Assembly (NCBI GenBank): GCA_900316165.1
Contig: ONBW01000012.1
Coordinates: forward strand, 1 to 57,189
Source: an uncultured Lachnospiraceae bacterium
Lineage (GTDB): Bacteria; Bacillota; Clostridia; Lachnospirales; Lachnospiraceae
Direction of reading: 5' to 3'
Length of the DNA stretch: 57,189 nucleotides
The notes under the pieces are model-generated. The model had not been told where the DNA came from and ran no database searches. It saw nothing but the letters and a program-made list of their open reading frames with translations. This document shows, piece by piece, positions 1 to 8,942 of the stretch (position 1 is its first letter; every line of letters begins with the position of its first letter). A program made the translations under genes and the position numbers.

Positions 1-65
1 GGTGAGTTTGACTTCTTCTCAGATGTCTGTCTGCCCTTTCTCACTAACTGGTTAAATGTTGGCAT
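1..65 (-). CDS. rpsL: Ribosomal protein S12, N-terminal part (runs off the left edge)
   Basis: Small-subunit ribosomal protein uS12, which acts in the decoding centre. Only the first 21 codons are in the window. Read on the minus strand from the ATG at 63-65 they give MPTFNQLVRKGRQTSEKKSN, the highly conserved start of bacterial S12. The start is fixed by an AGGAGGTG ribosome site 6-8 nt upstream. The family normally continues for about 120 further codons and is followed by rpsG, fusA and tuf, which would lie to the left. Transcription comes from the consensus promoter at 141-169. Confidence 0.93.
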   Translation of the reverse strand, partial: MPTFNQLVRKGRQTSEKKSNS

Positions 66-94
66 TTATTTCACCTCCTGTAAAAAATACTGTA

Positions 95-130
95 CGTTTT
101 TACGCGCAAAAAACACCCGCGTTTTTACGC
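95..130 (-). repeat. Two 11-bp direct repeats in the rpsL leader
   Basis: CGTTTTTACGC occurs at 95-105 and again at 120-130 (plus-strand reading), inside the stretch transcribed as the untranslated leader of rpsL. On the minus strand each copy reads GCGTAAAAACG and can form a small hairpin with a GCG/CGC stem. A role in leader regulation is possible but is inference only. Confidence 0.5.
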
Positions 131-140
131 ACGCTATGTT

Positions 141-169
141 ATTATAGCGCGGAAAAACATGGGTGTCAA
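141..169 (-). promoter_or_regulatory. Consensus sigma-A promoter of rpsL
   Basis: On the minus strand TTGACA (164-169) is followed by a 17-bp spacer and TATAAT (141-146), a perfect match to the housekeeping consensus. The expected start of transcription is near 134, giving a leader of about 70 nt. The -35 box lies only 21 bp beyond the stop codon of the ABC transporter gene at 190. Confidence 0.92.
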
Positions 170-189
170 GTAAAAATTCAGAGTTTCGG

Positions 190-1260
190 TCAGTCATCAG
201 AGTCACCGGTTGCCTGCTGCTCTTCTTCGGATGGGAAGGTCGCCTCACGGTCGATTTCAGCCTCTTCTGCAGCGGCCTGTTTCATGGCCTCCTGCTTGGT
301 AAGCATGCCCTCATTCTCTTCGATCTCTTTAATCACATCACGGTAGATCTGGAATTTATCCTCAGGGATATCGAGAGCAGCCATAGCCTCCTCCGGTGTA
401 AGTGAGAGATTATTCGTCATGCGGATGATGTCGCGGCCCTTGGTCTTTCTAGAAGCGCGGAGCTTCTTCGCACGTGCTTCTCTGGCCTTTGCCTCACGCT
501 TAGCTATCTCTTCCGGATCCTCCTGAGTCATCTGCTCATAGATAGGAGCGATATCATTAATATCGCCAAAGCACTTCAGGTGGCCGTGGTCGAGGATCAT
601 CGCTTTATTGCAGATACGGCGGACCTGATCCAGCGAATGTGAGACAAAAAGCACGGTGACATTTCCGTCAAACATGCTCATGATTTTATCCTCTGATTTT
701 CTGCGGAATTTTTTATCACCGACAGAGAGAACCTCATCCAGGATCAGGATATCCGGATTTACGGCCGTGCAGATAGCGAAACCCAGACGGCTCTTCATAC
801 CTGACGAGTAATTTTTAACAGGAACCTCTATGAAATCACGGAGCTCAGCAAAGTCGATTATCTCATCGAACTTCGACTGGATGAATTCCTTCTTATATCC
901 AAGGATTGAACCATAGAGGAAGATATTCTCTCTTGCCGAATACTGTGGCTCAAAGCCTGCACCGAGCTCGAGCAGTGGAGCAAGCTTTCCTTTTTTCTTT
1001 ACATAACCTGTTGTCGGATGATAGACACCGGCGATAGCCTTAAGAATAGTAGACTTTCCGGCACCGTTAAGGCCAAGGATGCCGAGCCTGTCTCCCGGAT
1101 AGAGCTTAAAGCTCACATCTGAAAGAGCCCAGAACTCATCCTTCTTCATTTTCTGATGATGGGCAAACAGATTTATGAAATAATCTTTAAGAGTGTCATG
1201 CATCTCCTGACTCAGGTTGAACTTCATTCCGAGGTGTGACACTTCAACTGTTGGCTGCAT
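190..1260 (-). CDS. ABC transporter ATP-binding protein for polysaccharide/teichoic acid export (Wzt/TagH type)
   Basis: ATPase subunit that drives export of an undecaprenyl-linked glycan across the membrane together with the permease encoded just upstream. Visible motifs are Walker A GLNGAGKST (about residue 66), signature NYSSGMKSRLGFA, and Walker B ILILDEVLSVGD with the H-loop in FVSHS. The N-terminal VSHLGMKF and the LYPGDRLGILG region are typical of the Wzt/TagH/RfbE branch. After the nucleotide-binding domain comes a roughly 110-residue tail that is charged and Ala/Glu rich. It does not look like the beta-sandwich carbohydrate-binding domain of some Wzt proteins. The gene is last in the polysaccharide cluster, 13 bp after the permease gene. 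Confidence 0.9.
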   Translation of the reverse strand: MQPTVEVSHLGMKFNLSQEMHDTLKDYFINLFAHHQKMKKDEFWALSDVSFKLYPGDRLGILGLNGAGKSTILKAIAGVYHPTTGYVKKKGKLAPLLELGAGFEPQYSARENIFLYGSILGYKKEFIQSKFDEIIDFAELRDFIEVPVKNYSSGMKSRLGFAICTAVNPDILILDEVLSVGDKKFRRKSEDKIMSMFDGNVTVLFVSHSLDQVRRICNKAMILDHGHLKCFGDINDIAPIYEQMTQEDPEEIAKREAKAREARAKKLRASRKTKGRDIIRMTNNLSLTPEEAMAALDIPEDKFQIYRDVIKEIEENEGMLTKQEAMKQAAAEEAEIDREATFPSEEEQQATGDSDD

Positions 1261-1273
1261 ATAAATACCTCAA

Positions 1274-2053
1274 TTACAGATGTAAAATAAACTCGTCCTG
1301 TTTCTTCTTCATAGCTATGAATCCGATAACAAAGCAGATAAGTCCAAAAATAAACGGATATCCATATTCCCAGAGCGAATTGCTGTAATGCATCAAGCCT
1401 CCACGGAACAGATTGATGATGCAGTAGAGCGGATTCAGGTGAAGAAGCCACATCAGATGATGCTTCTCTATTCTCTCTATCGGGTAGAAAATAGCTGATA
1501 AATACATGATTATCATCAAAAGCACGTTCCAGAGATACTCGATATCACGGAAAAATACGTCGAGCACCGAAAGAATCATACCGACACCGATAGTCAGGAT
1601 AAGAAGCATAACTATAGCCGGAATAAGCTTCCACATACGAAGCGAAGGTGCCAGATGTGAAATGATAAGTACCGGAACGAGAACTACAAGCGAAATCAGG
1701 TAGATGATAAAGTTGTAGAGCACATTCGACAATGGGTACAGATATTTGGGAACGTATACTTTTTTAATCATGCTGGCATTGCCACGAATAGCTTTGCTCG
1801 CGCCTTTTGTACCATTCTGGAAAAAAGTATACGTCAAACGTCCACACATGATGTATGTCGCGAAAGTCTGATCCTTTAGCCTGTCGAATAAGGCACCGAA
1901 TACTACTACAAGTACGGCTGTCGTCATCAGAGGCTCTATAAGAGACCAGACGATACCAAGGTAACTTTTTCTGTACTTTAATCTGATACCGCGCTTTACG
2001 AGCTCGCTTAGAAGAAAGCGGTAATCAAAAAAGCCTTTAATGTATTTTTTCAT
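1274..2053 (-). CDS. ABC-2 type polysaccharide export permease (Wzm/TagG type)
   Basis: Integral membrane subunit of the glycan exporter, 259 residues and about six hydrophobic segments, the usual size for Wzm/TagG. The N-terminal sequence LVKRGIRLKYRKSYLGIVWSL is the amphipathic start found in this family before the first membrane helix. It overlaps the upstream sugar transferase gene by 4 bp (ATGA), and its ATPase partner follows 13 bp later, so the pair is clearly co-expressed. With glf and the sugar transferase it defines an ABC-dependent export route, as opposed to Wzx/Wzy. Confidence 0.9.
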   Translation of the reverse strand: MKKYIKGFFDYRFLLSELVKRGIRLKYRKSYLGIVWSLIEPLMTTAVLVVVFGALFDRLKDQTFATYIMCGRLTYTFFQNGTKGASKAIRGNASMIKKVYVPKYLYPLSNVLYNFIIYLISLVVLVPVLIISHLAPSLRMWKLIPAIVMLLILTIGVGMILSVLDVFFRDIEYLWNVLLMIIMYLSAIFYPIERIEKHHLMWLLHLNPLYCIINLFRGGLMHYSNSLWEYGYPFIFGLICFVIGFIAMKKKQDEFILHL

Positions 2054-3414
2054 TTTGCTGTTTTTTCTCCTTCTTCCACACCCTCTGTACTTTCCTTCTG
2101 GAAAACAACCCTGAGTGTAAGAAGTATTAGCTGCATGTCGAGAAGGATTGATGCCTTCTGTACATAGATCATATCGAATTTCAGCTTATCATAGGTGGTC
2201 GTATTGTATTTGCCGAATACCTGAGCGTAGCCTGTGAGACCCGCTTTTACAGAAAGTCTGAAGTCGAACTCAGGAACCTTCTCACAGTACTCCTCGTGAA
2301 TCTCCGGTCTTTCCGGACGCGGCCCGACGAATGACATATCGCCTTTAAGTATGTTAAAGAACTGCGGTATCTCATCAATACGTGTCGACCTGATAAAATG
2401 ACCGACAGGCGTTATCCTGTCGTCATTCTCGGAAGCGAGGCGGGCGCCGGAATTTTTCTCAGCGTCCACTATCATACTACGAAACTTTATGACTTTAAAT
2501 ACCTTCTTATGAATCGTGTAGCGCTCCTGCTTATAGAACACCGGTCCTTTGTCATAAGAATGAATCAGTATAGCGACCACAAGCATTATAGGCGATGTGA
2601 GTATGATGCCGATAAGTGAAAGGATAATGTCTCCTGTACGCTTCACAGCTCTCTGCCACAACGAAAAGCCAACGTTCCTTGACAGATACAGTGGCGAATC
2701 GAAAAGATTAAGCTCATCAGACTCACGTACGATAATATCCGAAATCTTCGGAGTAAAATATACTCTCTTCTGCCTGTCAAAGCAATACTTTAATATCTTG
2801 TTTTTTAATTCGGACGGAACATCATTTATTAGAACTGCGTCGTACTTGTCAATCTTTTCCCAGATCTCAGATAACGGTGCAGTGCCCATTATCGTCTCCG
2901 CAATAACATATCTGTCGCGGCGCTGACTCATCTTATGATCAAGATTGTTCACATGCTCACCGTGGATCTGGAGCATCTGATACGGTGGAAAAATCTTTCT
3001 ATACAGCCAGGTTCCAAAGTACGTGATGATAAAAAGAATGATCACATCAACCAGGAAAAGCTGTAAATACACGAAAACGATAGTTGGTGCCAGCCTTCTG
3101 TATCCTACCATCATTATAGTCATGACAGCCATGATCAGGTCTACTATAAGCGAAGCCAGTGCACAGCCAATCGAGCCATGTGAAATCCTGCTCACCCCGA
3201 CCTCATAGCCGCCAAAGCTGTATATGAAAAAAATAGCCAGGACCATGTAAATGACTATCATTGTCAGCTGACCAAGCCCCAGGAAAGGCCTGTCGAGAAG
3301 GATATTCAGCCAGTTGATCCAGTCATAGGCAAAAAGCACCGTGACTACTGCAGTAATTATTAGATTTGTTAGAAAGCGGTATAGGTGTTTTGCGCCTTCC
3401 ATTTTTTCTGACAT
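2050..3414 (-). CDS. Polyprenyl-phosphate sugar-1-phosphate transferase (WcaJ/RfbP family)
   Basis: Probably starts glycan assembly by moving a sugar-1-phosphate from a nucleotide sugar to undecaprenyl phosphate at the inner face of the membrane. Residues 1-130 hold four to five hydrophobic segments and are followed by a cytosolic region. The C-terminal half is the bacterial sugar transferase domain: a membrane-associated segment (DIILSLIGIILTSPIMLVVA), then GPVFYKQER, FKVIKFRSM, the basic/acidic RSTRIDEIPQFFNILKGDMSFVGPRPERP block and a YAQVFGKY end. At 454 residues it is normal for the family. The sugar specificity cannot be read from the sequence. Confidence 0.9.
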   Translation of the reverse strand: MSEKMEGAKHLYRFLTNLIITAVVTVLFAYDWINWLNILLDRPFLGLGQLTMIVIYMVLAIFFIYSFGGYEVGVSRISHGSIGCALASLIVDLIMAVMTIMMVGYRRLAPTIVFVYLQLFLVDVIILFIITYFGTWLYRKIFPPYQMLQIHGEHVNNLDHKMSQRRDRYVIAETIMGTAPLSEIWEKIDKYDAVLINDVPSELKNKILKYCFDRQKRVYFTPKISDIIVRESDELNLFDSPLYLSRNVGFSLWQRAVKRTGDIILSLIGIILTSPIMLVVAILIHSYDKGPVFYKQERYTIHKKVFKVIKFRSMIVDAEKNSGARLASENDDRITPVGHFIRSTRIDEIPQFFNILKGDMSFVGPRPERPEIHEEYCEKVPEFDFRLSVKAGLTGYAQVFGKYNTTTYDKLKFDMIYVQKASILLDMQLILLTLRVVFQKESTEGVEEGEKTAK

Positions 3415-3417
3415 CTG

Positions 3418-3894
3418 TTAATCCCTTTTGAATACAAAAATCTTTGAAAAAACGTAGTTAAGCGTTATCACAACAAACTGCGCTATAAATTTTATCAGCA
3501 TGTTCGGAAAATGGCAGATACCGATGAGAATACCAAGCATCAGCTCCTCTATAGCCAGTGTAATGAGCCTTCCTACGCAGAAGGTGCCAAGCTGATAGAA
3601 GAATGCGAACACTCCTGAGGTGTGGTTATAGAACACGAACCTCCTGTTTGTGATAAAAGCAAACGCGGTGGCAAAAACCCACGACAGCGCATTTCCGATT
3701 AGTATATTCCAATGAAACGGTTCTGTAAAGAGCCAATATGTAAAAATAGATACTATAAATGTTCCGAGTCCGAACATCCCATACAGCATCAGCTCTTTGT
3801 ACTTTTTGTATAAAGGTTCTACTTTCCGGCTCTTCGGGTACTTATTAAAGAAATAATTAAACACCGAATCCAGCCAGTCTGCCGGTTTCTTCAT
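3418..3894 (-). CDS. GtrA-family membrane protein
   Basis: A small membrane protein (158 residues) with four hydrophobic segments. The motifs LFGLGTFIVSIFTYW-like near the first helix, the IGNALSWVFATAFAFITNRRFVF block, and the closing VVITLNYVFSKIFVFKRD are typical of GtrA. Members of the family are thought to help move polyprenyl-linked sugars across the membrane. It sits 3 bp from the sugar transferase gene and 9 bp from glf, which fits a role in decorating or building the same surface glycan. Confidence 0.85.
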   Translation of the reverse strand: MKKPADWLDSVFNYFFNKYPKSRKVEPLYKKYKELMLYGMFGLGTFIVSIFTYWLFTEPFHWNILIGNALSWVFATAFAFITNRRFVFYNHTSGVFAFFYQLGTFCVGRLITLAIEELMLGILIGICHFPNMLIKFIAQFVVITLNYVFSKIFVFKRD

Positions 3895-3903
3895 TAATTA
3901 ACC

Positions 3904-5025
3904 TCACAGTATCTCTTCAGAGAGCTTAAGGGCCTCTGCGATTACCTGATCCATGTTATAGTATTTATACTGTCCCAGTCTTCCCCCGAAGTAGACTTCG
4001 TTTTTCTTCTCTTTTTCAGCAAGCTCACTGTAACGCTCGAAAAGTGCAGTATTAGCCTCATCATTTACCGGATAGTAAGGCTCCTCACCTGGCTTCCACT
4101 CATGTGAGTACTCACGTGAAATGATAGTCACAGGCTGCTTTCCGAAATTAAAATGCTTGTGCTCTATGATTCTTGTATAAGGTACATCTGCCGAAGTGTA
4201 GTTTACAACGGCATTTCCCTGATAGTTATCGGTGTCGAGCTCCTCTGTCTCGAAGCGGACACTTCTCCATGAAAGAGGACCATAGGTAAATCCGAAATAC
4301 TCATCTATCTGGCCTGTGTAGATCAACCTGTCATACTCTATCTCAGTGCCATCCTTTAAGGTATTGTTCTTTCTGAAGTCCTTGAAATCCTCGTTTAAAA
4401 ATACTTCAGCACCTTTTAACAGCTTCTCTACAATCGCGGTATAGCCATCCACAGGAATTCCCTGGTAGCGGTCAGTGAAATAATTGTTATCATAGGTAAA
4501 TCGAAGTGGCAGTCTCTTTATGATAAAGGCAGGAAGCTCCGTGCACGGACGGCCCCACTGCTTCTGGGTATAGCCCTTGATAAGCTTCTCATATACATCT
4601 CTTCCGACCAGTGAAAGCGCCTGCTCCTCCAGATTCTGAGGATTCCTGATATCCAGGTCCTTTATCTGCTCAGCGATCTTTGCCTTTGCCTCAGCCGGGG
4701 TCTTGATGCCCCACATCTTCGAGAAGGTGTTCATATTAAATGGGAGGTTGTAGAGCTCGTCTCCATAAATCGCAATCGGCGAATTGATGTAGTTGTTGAA
4801 TTCTGCAAACCTGTTCACATACTCCCAGACCTCCCGGTTCGATGTATGAAAAATATGAGCTCCGTAGACATGCACATCTATATCCGAAATCTTCTTCGTG
4901 TAGACGTTCCCGCCGATATGGTCTCTCTTGTCGATCACGGCCACGCTGCGGCCAGAATCCAATGCTTCTCTAGCATATACGGCTCCGAAGAGACCGCTTC
5001 CTACTACCAGGTCATTAACCTTCAT
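3904..5025 (-). CDS. glf: UDP-galactopyranose mutase
   Basis: FAD-dependent enzyme that converts UDP-galactopyranose to UDP-galactofuranose, the donor for Galf residues in surface polysaccharides. The dinucleotide-binding motif VVGSGLFGAVYARE is at the N-terminus, followed by IDKRDHIGGNVYT. Family blocks YGAHIFHTSNREVWEYVNRF, LIKGYTQKQWGRP and the C-terminal VYFGGRLGQYKYYNMDQVI are all present. The length of 373 residues is standard. It overlaps the upstream glycosyltransferase gene by 11 bp. Together with rmlD it points to a glycan containing galactofuranose and rhamnose. Confidence 0.96.
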   Translation of the reverse strand: MKVNDLVVGSGLFGAVYAREALDSGRSVAVIDKRDHIGGNVYTKKISDIDVHVYGAHIFHTSNREVWEYVNRFAEFNNYINSPIAIYGDELYNLPFNMNTFSKMWGIKTPAEAKAKIAEQIKDLDIRNPQNLEEQALSLVGRDVYEKLIKGYTQKQWGRPCTELPAFIIKRLPLRFTYDNNYFTDRYQGIPVDGYTAIVEKLLKGAEVFLNEDFKDFRKNNTLKDGTEIEYDRLIYTGQIDEYFGFTYGPLSWRSVRFETEELDTDNYQGNAVVNYTSADVPYTRIIEHKHFNFGKQPVTIISREYSHEWKPGEEPYYPVNDEANTALFERYSELAEKEKKNEVYFGGRLGQYKYYNMDQVIAEALKLSEEIL

Positions 5026-6040
5026 CTTTGTTTTCCTCTGTTATTCCGGTTTGTTCGTATTTTTTCAAGGAGTCAAGCTGCTCCTTCTCCCAGTCATCGA
5101 GCGGGTAATACTCGATGCTTAAAATCTCTTTCGCAATATCTCTGAAATAGCTGTCCTTAAAGTATTCGTGGTCTTCTACAAGCCTCATCCGATAGAACGT
5201 CTCAAGCGCGTAGAATACGTACTCCTGCTCCAAAAACCACTGCGGGTCCTCGTGTTCTTTTAAAAGTGAACGCATCTTTGAAAAAGCAATGCACTGCGTC
5301 ATTTCCCTCTCGAGCGTCTTAATATCCAAGACTCCGTCCTCAGGCATAAGTGCTGCAGTCGCGGAATCACTTCTCTGTACATAGTGGTACATCCGCGCAG
5401 GATTGTATCTGATTGCGTCACAGTGGAGCGCATACTCACAGACAAAGAGCTGGTCCTCACGATAATAGACTCTCTCGTCAAATCGCAGATTGAACTTATC
5501 GATTATACTCTTTTTGAAGATTTTATTCCATACATATCCCTGATAATTTTCCTGGAAAAATAACCGACAGAGAAAATCCTCCTGATTCATCACACGGATT
5601 CCGGACTCTTCAGTCTGATCAATAACCCTGTCATCCTCTATGACATCGTAGCCGATAAGTCCCATCTGTGCACTGATTCTTGGGAATCCCTTGGACAAAG
5701 GCTTCTTTTCCGAATCCGCAATAGTCCCAAGAAGTGTACCGAGATACCCCTTCGTCACTCTGTCGTCCCCATCCGGAAAAACGAGATACTCGCCCTGGGC
5801 AGCCTCAATTCCGGCATTTCTTCCAGATGAGACTCCAGGCTGCTTCCGGCAGATCACCCTGACCCTGTCATCACTTTTCGCCAGTTCCTCTGCCACAGCG
5901 GCAGTGTCCGGGTCATCCGCTCTGATAACTATCAGAATCTCAAAAAATTTAAATGGCTGCCCGAGCAGGTCCTTGACCATTCCGGGCAGCAGTCCGGCTA
6001 TGTGATAAGCCGGTATGATTATGCTAATAAGTGGTTTCAT
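5015..6040 (-). CDS. Family 2 glycosyltransferase
   Basis: Cytosolic GT-A fold transferase of 341 residues. It starts with MKPLISIIIPAYHIAG and has the nucleotide-sugar binding segment QPGVSSGRNAGIEAAQGEYLVFPDGDD, where DGDD takes the place of the more common DSDD metal-binding motif. A later acidic region (YREDQLFVCEYAL) matches the usual catalytic-base area of the family. The gene overlaps rmlD upstream (ATGA) and glf downstream. Its donor and acceptor are unknown; a Galf or rhamnosyl transfer would fit the cluster but is inference. Confidence 0.88.
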   Translation of the reverse strand: MKPLISIIIPAYHIAGLLPGMVKDLLGQPFKFFEILIVIRADDPDTAAVAEELAKSDDRVRVICRKQPGVSSGRNAGIEAAQGEYLVFPDGDDRVTKGYLGTLLGTIADSEKKPLSKGFPRISAQMGLIGYDVIEDDRVIDQTEESGIRVMNQEDFLCRLFFQENYQGYVWNKIFKKSIIDKFNLRFDERVYYREDQLFVCEYALHCDAIRYNPARMYHYVQRSDSATAALMPEDGVLDIKTLEREMTQCIAFSKMRSLLKEHEDPQWFLEQEYVFYALETFYRMRLVEDHEYFKDSYFRDIAKEILSIEYYPLDDWEKEQLDSLKKYEQTGITEENKDEG

Positions 6041-6900
6041 TTCTTTAAGTATTCTTTTAAAGCGTCGTGCCAGTCAGCCATCTGAAATCCATCTCCATCG
6101 TCAGAGATAAGAGAGAGCATCTGGTCTTCAAGCACGGAGTAGTGAGGTCTTGTGGCAGCAGCCGGATTCATTCTGGCGTACTCCTCAGATGAGATGTGGT
6201 TTACTTTTACATCTAATCCTGAAAGCTTAAAAATTTCTTCAGCAAAATCAGCCCATGAAGTCTGTCCGCGGCAGACTCCGTGATACAGTCCGTACTGCTC
6301 TGTCTGCTCGAGATAGTGGATCATTCTGGCAAGCTCTTTGGTACTGGTAGGACAGCCGACCTGATCGTCAACTACCGATACCTCATCATGAGTCTCTGCG
6401 AGACGGAGCATTGTCTTTACGAAATTCTTACCATCTCCATAGAGCCAGGCAGTCCTGATGACGAAATGCTTGTTGCAGAACTCGCTTACGTACTTTTCTC
6501 CCATAAGCTTCGAACGGCCATAGGCACTGACAGGACCAGGGGCATCAGACTCGAGATATGGTCTGGTGCCGCAGCCGTTAAACACATAGTCTGTAGAGAT
6601 ATGGATAATCTTTGCATCTGCCTTCTGTGCAGCTATCGCAAGGTTTCTTGGGCCTAAGGCATTTATCCTTCCAGCCAGATGAGTGTTCTTCTCACAGCCA
6701 TCCACATCGGTATAGGCTGCACAATTTATGATCACGTCAGGCTTCTCTGATTCTATCCCCTTAAGAACTGCGTCAAGACTCTCTATCGGCATATCCTGAT
6801 GAGTAAGTGCTATGACCTCCGCCTGCGTGTCATTAGCGTACTCCTCGATTACTGCTTTCCCCAACTGACCATTTGCCCCTGTCACTGCTATTTTTCTCAT
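6037..6900 (-). CDS. rmlD: dTDP-4-dehydrorhamnose reductase
   Basis: Last step of dTDP-L-rhamnose synthesis: NAD(P)H-dependent reduction of dTDP-4-keto-L-rhamnose. The protein (287 residues) has the nucleotide-binding motif ITGANGQLG-like (VTGANGQLGKAV) at the N-terminus, the ISTDYVFNG block, the catalytic YGRSKLMGE (Tyr-x-x-x-Lys) and RTAWLYG, all typical of RmlD. I place the start at the ATG at 6898-6900, preceded by a GTAGGATA ribosome site. A longer reading would run back into leuA. No rmlA, rmlB or rmlC is present here, so those must lie elsewhere. Confidence 0.93.
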   Translation of the reverse strand: MRKIAVTGANGQLGKAVIEEYANDTQAEVIALTHQDMPIESLDAVLKGIESEKPDVIINCAAYTDVDGCEKNTHLAGRINALGPRNLAIAAQKADAKIIHISTDYVFNGCGTRPYLESDAPGPVSAYGRSKLMGEKYVSEFCNKHFVIRTAWLYGDGKNFVKTMLRLAETHDEVSVVDDQVGCPTSTKELARMIHYLEQTEQYGLYHGVCRGQTSWADFAEEIFKLSGLDVKVNHISSEEYARMNPAAATRPHYSVLEDQMLSLISDDGDGFQMADWHDALKEYLKK

Positions 6901-6934
6901 TATCCTACTCACTGCTTTAAAGCAAAAATTAAAC

Positions 6935-8614
6935 TCAAAGGTCCTTTTCCTTCTCAACCATTCTGTTTAAGGCTGAGAAAATTCCTCTGATCGAGGCTCT
7001 CGTGATATTTGAAGAAAGGCCGACACCAAAGCTGATATTCTCAGTGCGTGGGTCCTGAAGCTCGATATATGCTGCAGCCTTTGCATGTGAACCTACGCCT
7101 AATGCATGCTCTGAGTAATCTGTAAGTACGAAATCGACTTCTGGAACGCACTGTCTTATTGCAGTCTTTACAGCATCGACAGGTCCGTTTCCGTCAGCCT
7201 CCGAGTGGAAGGCCTCTCCATTATACTTGAAGTCAAGTGATACATGTGTATCCTCATTCTCAGTGTTATCATCGATATCTACGAAGTCCAGCGTAAATGG
7301 AGATTTCTTGTCGAGATACTCTCTCTTGAACTCCTTCATGATACGCTCTGGCTTTACCTCGCCGCCTTCTTTTTCACTGATAGCCTGAATGACATCTGCA
7401 AACTCACGCTGCATGACCTTCGGCAGCTTGTAGCCATAGACCTTGTCCATGACAAAGGCAACTCCGCCACGTCCAGACTGGCTGTTGATACGAACGACTG
7501 GCTCGTACTCTCTTCCGATATCTGAAGGGTCGATCGGCAGATAAGGAACCTGCCAGATGTCTGACTTTCTCTCCTTCATAGCCTGCTCGCCCTTGTTAAT
7601 AGCATCCTGATGTGAGCCTGAGAATGCTGTAAATACAAGGCTTCCAGCATAAGGATGTCTAGGGTCTACATTCATCTTTGTGCATCTCTCGCAGACCTCT
7701 GTGATCTCCTTGATATCTGAGATCTCAAGACCCGGATCAATGCCCTGTGAGAACATGTTATATGCGACATTAAGGATGTCGACATTTCCAGTTCTCTCAC
7801 CGTTTCCAAGGAGAGTTCCCTCGATTCGGTCAGCTCCTGCTAAGAGTCCAAGCTCTGCACAGGCGATTCCTGTTCCGCGGTCATTGTGTGGATGAAGAGA
7901 AAGGATTACGTTCTCCCTTTCATCAAGATGGTTGTTCATCCACTCTATCTGGTCGGCATAGACATTTGGTGTATTCATCTCTACAGTAGCAGGCAGATTG
8001 AAGATGATCGGAGCATCTGTGGCATGATTCCACTCTTTTGCTACTGCGTTGCAGACCTCTGCCGCATACTCTACCTCAGTTCCGGTGAAGCTCTCCGGTG
8101 AGTACTCCAGCTGAAGATTGCCGTCGTACTTCTTAAGGCCGTCTTTTACCATTTTGGTTCCATCTATAGCGATCTGCTTGATGCCTTCCTTATCCTTGTG
8201 GAAAACAACGTCACGCTGCAGAGTAGAGGTAGAATTATATATATGAAAAATAACATTTGGAATGCCCTGGATAGCTTCAAATGTCCTGTCTATCAGGTTC
8301 TGTCTGCACTGGCAGAGTACCTGTACCTTTACATCATCTGGGATCTTATGCTCTTTTACAAGCTTTCTTAAGAAATCATACTCGATCTGAGATGCTGCCG
8401 GGAAGCCGATCTCTATTTCCTTAAAGCCAAGCTTTAACAAAAGTTCGAACATCTCCATTTTTTCATCGACATCCATCGGTTCCACAAGCGCCTGGTTACC
8501 ATCACGCAGATCGACTGAGCACCAGATAGGATGCTTTGTGATCTCTTTATCAGGCCAGGTTCTCTCCGGGAATTTCAATACAGGATTCTTGACATAGTGC
8601 TTATAATTCATCAT
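6935..8614 (-). CDS. leuA: 2-isopropylmalate synthase, long form
   Basis: First committed enzyme of leucine synthesis: condenses acetyl-CoA with 2-ketoisovalerate. Motifs are the N-terminal CSVDLRDGNQALVEPMD (metal-binding Asp), the LSLHPHNDRGTGIA block (metal-binding histidines) and NGERTGNVDI. The last ~130 residues form the LeuA regulatory dimer domain that normally binds leucine. At 559 residues with an N-terminal HYVKNPVLKFPERTWPDKEI extension it is the long form known from actinobacteria and yeast. It begins with tandem ATGs after AAAGGAAATAGAAGA; I use the first. It follows the HPr gene after 31 bp and I saw no T-box or attenuator there. Confidence 0.95.
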   Translation of the reverse strand: MMNYKHYVKNPVLKFPERTWPDKEITKHPIWCSVDLRDGNQALVEPMDVDEKMEMFELLLKLGFKEIEIGFPAASQIEYDFLRKLVKEHKIPDDVKVQVLCQCRQNLIDRTFEAIQGIPNVIFHIYNSTSTLQRDVVFHKDKEGIKQIAIDGTKMVKDGLKKYDGNLQLEYSPESFTGTEVEYAAEVCNAVAKEWNHATDAPIIFNLPATVEMNTPNVYADQIEWMNNHLDERENVILSLHPHNDRGTGIACAELGLLAGADRIEGTLLGNGERTGNVDILNVAYNMFSQGIDPGLEISDIKEITEVCERCTKMNVDPRHPYAGSLVFTAFSGSHQDAINKGEQAMKERKSDIWQVPYLPIDPSDIGREYEPVVRINSQSGRGGVAFVMDKVYGYKLPKVMQREFADVIQAISEKEGGEVKPERIMKEFKREYLDKKSPFTLDFVDIDDNTENEDTHVSLDFKYNGEAFHSEADGNGPVDAVKTAIRQCVPEVDFVLTDYSEHALGVGSHAKAAAYIELQDPRTENISFGVGLSSNITRASIRGIFSALNRMVEKEKDL

Positions 8615-8645
8615 TTCTTCTATTTCCTTTCCAAACTTCTATAAG

Positions 8646-8924
8646 TCAAAATTCGTCGCCTAATCCATCAACAATTATCGGCACCAGGCGGTGCATGGCC
8701 TCTATCTCGTCCTCGCCATCGCAAATCAGAGTAATCTCGTCGCCTTTCCTGATGCAGGCTCCTAGGACCGAGAGTATACTCTTGGCATTTGCCTCGCCCA
8801 TGTCATTTGGGCCATACTTGAATGTAATCTTTGACTTGTATTTCATAGCCTCCTGGCAAAGTATTCCTGCAGGTCGGAGGTGTAAACCTGCTGGATTTTT
8901 TATCGTAAGCTTATGACTTACCAT
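8646..8924 (-). CDS. HPr-family phosphocarrier protein
   Basis: Small phosphocarrier (92 residues) of the PTS type. His15 lies in the classic active-site motif NPAGLHLRPAG. The usual regulatory serine region is present but shifted: Ser49 in AKSILSVLGA takes the place of Ser46, because the segment before it (YGPNDMGEANAK) is longer than in Bacillus HPr. This could be the main HPr of the cell or a specialised paralogue. The setting between cdaR (18 bp) and leuA (31 bp), with no ptsI nearby, leaves that open. Confidence 0.88.
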   Translation of the reverse strand: MVSHKLTIKNPAGLHLRPAGILCQEAMKYKSKITFKYGPNDMGEANAKSILSVLGACIRKGDEITLICDGEDEIEAMHRLVPIIVDGLGDEF

Positions 8925-8942
8925 AAACCAATTTATCCTCCA

